Assembly (NCBI GenBank): GCA_030016455.1
Contig: JASEJH010000022.1
Coordinates: 1 to 8,271, forward strand
Reading direction: 5' to 3'
DNA from: Thermoanaerobacteraceae bacterium
GTDB taxonomy: Bacteria; Bacillota; Desulfotomaculia; Desulfotomaculales; Ammonificaceae
Length of the DNA stretch: 8,271 nucleotides
The stretch's first letter is position 1. Each line of letters starts with the position of its first letter. The translations under genes were made by a program, and so were the position numbers. Positions 5,587 through 8,271 of this stretch are shown piece by piece. The notes below the pieces were generated by a model. The model was not told the DNA's origin, did no database searches, and was given only the letters and a program-made list of their open reading frames with translations.

Positions 5587-6405
5587 CTATTCCGGCTCTT
5601 TACTCTCGAAATACTCCCGAGCCTCCGCTACAACCGCCTCCACGCTTCCCTCCCACGGTTTGCCAGGCGTCTTGGCAAACAAGACGAAGAACTCGACGTT
5701 TCCTTCCGGCCCCCGCACCGGTGAAAAAGCAACCCCCCGCACCTCCCAGCCGCAGCCGTGGATAAAGTCAACGATCCTCGTGCAGACTGCGGCGTGCGTT
5801 GCCGGGTCACGGACGACCCCTTTCTTGCCCACCCTCTCCGGTCCTGCTTCAAACTGTGGCTTGATCAGCGCCAGGCCCTGCCCTTCGGGCTTCAGCAACC
5901 GGCCCACCGCCGGCAGCACCTTTTCCAGGGAGATGAAGCTCACGTCAACGGTGGCGAAATCCGCCAGTTCGTCGAGTGCTTCCGGCTCGAGGTACCGGAT
6001 GTTCGTCCTTTCCAAAACCGTCACGCGCGGGTCTGTCCGGAGTTTCCAGGCCAGCTGCCCGTAACCAACGTCCACGGCGAAAACACGCCGCGCTCCGGCC
6101 TGCAAAGCGCAATCCGTGAAACCGCCGGTGGAGGCGCCCACGTCAAGGACCGTCAGCCCCGCCAGGTCGAGGGCGAAAACCTTCAACGCGTGGGCCAGCT
6201 TTAAACCGCCGCGGGAAACATAGGGCAGGTCCTCCGCCCGAACCACAACCGTATCTACCGGAGAGATCAGCTGGCCCGCTTTCTCCGCCCGCCGGCCGTT
6301 AACAAAAACGCAGCCCGCAAGAACTGCCGCCCGCGCCCGTTCCCGGCTGGGAAAGTACCCCTTTTCAACCAGAAACACGTCCAACCGGTTTCGGGGGGAA
6401 CTCAT
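5587..6405 (-). CDS. tlyA: TlyA family S4-domain rRNA 2'-O-methyltransferase
   Basis: This belongs to the TlyA/YqxC family, often labelled hemolysin A; in mycobacteria TlyA 2'-O-methylates 16S and 23S rRNA and affects capreomycin sensitivity. The 272-residue protein has an N-terminal S4 RNA-binding domain (about 6-65, [18 protein letters not shown]) and a C-terminal FtsJ/RrmJ-like methyltransferase domain. The SAM-binding loop is [11 protein letters not shown] (88-98). The K-D-K-E catalytic tetrad typical of 2'-O-methyltransferases is readable as K69 (GGLKL), D154 (VDVSF), K182 (LIKPQFE) and E238 (NVEFF). ATG 6405 overlaps the dxs stop as ATGA, indicating translational coupling. The dxs-tlyA pairing is conserved in many Firmicutes. 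The precise rRNA target in this organism cannot be read from sequence. Confidence 0.94.
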   Translation of the reverse strand: MSSPRNRLDVFLVEKGYFPSRERARAAVLAGCVFVNGRRAEKAGQLISPVDTVVVRAEDLPYVSRGGLKLAHALKVFALDLAGLTVLDVGASTGGFTDCALQAGARRVFAVDVGYGQLAWKLRTDPRVTVLERTNIRYLEPEALDELADFATVDVSFISLEKVLPAVGRLLKPEGQGLALIKPQFEAGPERVGKKGVVRDPATHAAVCTRIVDFIHGCGWEVRGVAFSPVRGPEGNVEFFVLFAKTPGKPWEGSVEAVVAEAREYFESKEPE

Positions 6406-8271
6406 CGGGTGACCCTGGCCACCCTCAGGCGCCGCTTGGATGTCGTAACCGCTTTTACAATGCCGGCGGCGGTAAGCCCGTATTTATCCCTCAGTATCGC
6501 CGGGGCCCCGTGCTCCACGAAGGTGTCGTTAATCCCCAGGCGGATCAGTTCTACGTCTGCCATGCCGTGATCCATCAGCAACTCGGCCACCGCGCTTCCG
6601 AAGCCGCCGGCCAGGATCCCCTCTTCGACCGTTACCACCCGCCGGGTTTGGCGTGCAAACCTCAGGAGCAGGCCGGTATCCAGCGGTTTTACGAACCGCA
6701 CGTTGATCACCGCCGCCTCAATTCCCTTTTCACCAAGCTGCTCCGCCGCCTCCAGCGCGGGTTCAACCATGTTTCCGACAGCGAAAATACTGACGTCTCC
6801 TCCGTCGCGCAACACCATCCCCTGGCCAAAGGGGAGGAGTTGTGGCTCGCTGTCCAGGGCGCAGCCGGTCCCGCCGCCGCGGGGGTACCTGACCGCACAG
6901 GGGCCGCCGTAGGCGAGCGCCGTCCGCAACATGTGCTGCAGCTCGTTCTCGTCTCGCGGCGCCATAATCGCCATATTGGGAATAGAGCGGAGGTAGGCCA
7001 GGTCAAAGATCCCCTGGTGGGTCACACCGTCCTCGCCCACGATACCGGCGCGGTCCAGGGCGAAAACCACGGGCAGCCGGTGGAGGCAGACGTCGTGGAT
7101 GATCTGGTCGTACGCCCGCTGCAGGAAGGTGGAATAAATGGCCACGACCGGCCGGTAGCCGCTCACGGCCAGTCCCGCCGCCAGGGTCACGGCGTGCTGC
7201 TCCGCGATACCGACGTCAAAGAAACGCAAAGGAAAGCGCCGGGCGAAAGGCCTGAGTCCGGTCCCCGTGGGCATCGCCGCGGTGATGGCAATGATTCGGG
7301 GATCCTTTTCCGCCAGCCGCAGGAGGGTTTGCCCAAAAACGTCCGTGTACGAGGCTCGGTCGGAGCGACGAAGCTCCCCCGTTTGTACGTCAAACGGCCC
7401 TACCCCGTGAAAGAGGTCCGGATCCCGCTCCGCCGGCAGATAGCCCTTACCCTTGCGGGTGACCACGTGCACGAGCACCGGCCCTTTCAGCGTCCTGGCT
7501 TTCTTTAAAGTGTCGACCAGCGCCGGTATGTTGTGCCCGTCCACGGGCCCCAGGTAGGTGTACCCAAGTTCTTCGAAGAACATGCCCGGAACCACCAGGT
7601 ACTTCACGCTGTCCTTAAGGCGTTCGAGAACCCGCAGCATCTTTGGTCCGATGGCCGGAATTTTTTGAATCAGGGACTCAAACTCTTCCCGCGAGCGGTG
7701 GTACTTGGGGTCCGTGCGGAGGCGCGTGAGATAGCCCGAAAGCGCGCCGACATTCTTCGAAATCGACATCTCGTTGTCGTTAAGGACCACGATGAGGTTC
7801 GCCTTCAGGTGTCCGGCGTGGTTCAGGGCTTCCAGAGCCATCCCGCCCGTCAAGGCCCCGTCACCGATGACCGCCACCACCGCGTAGTTGTCCTGATTCA
7901 GGTCGCGCGCTTTGGCCAACCCCAGGGCCACCGAAAGGGAAGTGCTGGCGTGGCCGGTACCGAATACGTCGTAAACATTTTCCTCCCGTGAAGGGAAGCC
8001 GCTTAAGCCCCCGAACTGCCGGAGCGTGTGAAACCGCTCCCGCCTGCCGGTAAGAATCTTGTGTGCGTAACACTGGTGCCCTACATCCCAAATGATCTTA
8101 TCGCGAGGCGCCTCAAACACACGGTGGAGCGCAATGGTTAACTCCACCACGCCGAGATTCGGCGCCAGGTGCCCGCCCGTCCTGGCAACCGTTTTAACAA
8201 TAAACTCCCTCAGTTCCGCAGCTAATTCTTCCAGTTCCTCGGCCTGAAGCAGCTTCAAATCCTCCGGGAAA
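6402..8271 (-). CDS. dxs: 1-deoxy-D-xylulose-5-phosphate synthase, N-terminus outside window
   Basis: Dxs condenses pyruvate and glyceraldehyde 3-phosphate with thiamine diphosphate (TPP) to make DXP, the first step of the MEP isoprenoid pathway. Counting from the Leu codon at 8258, the visible motifs are [15 protein letters not shown] (27-41, active-site His), [13 protein letters not shown] (60-72), the TPP/Mg motif [15 protein letters not shown] (132-146), [14 protein letters not shown] (349-362, catalytic Glu), [15 protein letters not shown] (375-389) and [15 protein letters not shown] (402-416). A C-terminal transketolase domain (GGFGSAV) follows. TTG 8258 would be a possible start, but the frame stays open to the window edge and reads FPEDLKLL, matching the usual Dxs opening (PEDLK). 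The TTG is therefore most likely an internal Leu and the gene begins beyond 8271, with only a few residues missing. Its TGA overlaps the tlyA ATG. Confidence 0.95.
   Translation of the reverse strand, partial: FPEDLKLLQAEELEELAAELREFIVKTVARTGGHLAPNLGVVELTIALHRVFEAPRDKIIWDVGHQCYAHKILTGRRERFHTLRQFGGLSGFPSREENVYDVFGTGHASTSLSVALGLAKARDLNQDNYAVVAVIGDGALTGGMALEALNHAGHLKANLIVVLNDNEMSISKNVGALSGYLTRLRTDPKYHRSREEFESLIQKIPAIGPKMLRVLERLKDSVKYLVVPGMFFEELGYTYLGPVDGHNIPALVDTLKKARTLKGPVLVHVVTRKGKGYLPAERDPDLFHGVGPFDVQTGELRRSDRASYTDVFGQTLLRLAEKDPRIIAITAAMPTGTGLRPFARRFPLRFFDVGIAEQHAVTLAAGLAVSGYRPVVAIYSTFLQRAYDQIIHDVCLHRLPVVFALDRAGIVGEDGVTHQGIFDLAYLRSIPNMAIMAPRDENELQHMLRTALAYGGPCAVRYPRGGGTGCALDSEPQLLPFGQGMVLRDGGDVSIFAVGNMVEPALEAAEQLGEKGIEAAVINVRFVKPLDTGLLLRFARQTRRVVTVEEGILAGGFGSAVAELLMDHGMADVELIRLGINDTFVEHGAPAILRDKYGLTAAGIVKAVTTSKRRLRVARVTR

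Noticed and set aside
6510..7508. Long plus-strand open frame opposite dxs
   Set aside because: Shadow of dxs, whose motifs cover the whole stretch on the minus strand; the antisense translation has no family features.

Overview
All eight genes lie on the minus strand. Read 5'->3' the order is dxs (start outside the window) - tlyA - a membrane-anchored SurA-N-like protein - nadK - argR - recN - spoIVB - spo0A (3' part outside the window). spo0A and spoIVB identify an endospore-forming Firmicute. The order matches the known Bacillus/Clostridia block dxs-tlyA(yqxC)-argR(ahrC)-recN-spoIVB-spo0A, with nadK and the SurA-N-like gene between tlyA and argR. The clearly GC-rich coding sequence and frequent GTG/TTG starts suggest a Desulfotomaculum/Pelotomaculum/Moorella-type clostridial lineage rather than Bacillus. 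That placement is inferred from gene order and composition, not from a database search.

Layout by coordinate: 1-171 is the 5' end of spo0A, ending exactly at the phospho-acceptor Asp codon. 172-326 is the spo0A leader and the only AT-rich intergenic stretch; it carries a sigma-H promoter that fits the consensus. 327-1673 is spoIVB. 1674-1748 holds a sigma-G-type promoter and a 37-bp dyad covering its -10, the likely transcription start and the Shine-Dalgarno. 1749-3395 is recN, 3405-3866 argR and 3886-4761 nadK. 4762-4857 is a 96-bp leader with an unusually strong but oddly placed Shine-Dalgarno. 4858-5580 is the SurA-N-like gene, 5587-6405 tlyA, and 6402-8271 the dxs fragment.

From dxs to recN the genes are packed tightly: a 4-base overlap at dxs/tlyA, 6 bases from tlyA to the SurA-N-like gene, and 9 bases between argR and recN. 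This looks like one housekeeping transcription unit for isoprenoid precursor synthesis, rRNA methylation, NADP supply, arginine control and DNA repair. No convincing intrinsic terminator is visible anywhere in the window. The two sporulation genes at its end have their own promoter signatures: forespore sigma-G for spoIVB and transition-state sigma-H for spo0A. The conserved block therefore appears to combine read-through from housekeeping genes with stage-specific sporulation promoters.

I see no mobile element, CRISPR array, tRNA, rRNA or obviously new multi-gene system. The points worth a second look are the spoIVB promoter/dyad and its corrected TTG start, the SpoIVB C-terminal tail, a RecN with altered motifs, the PPIase-less SurA-N-like protein, and the nadK leader.
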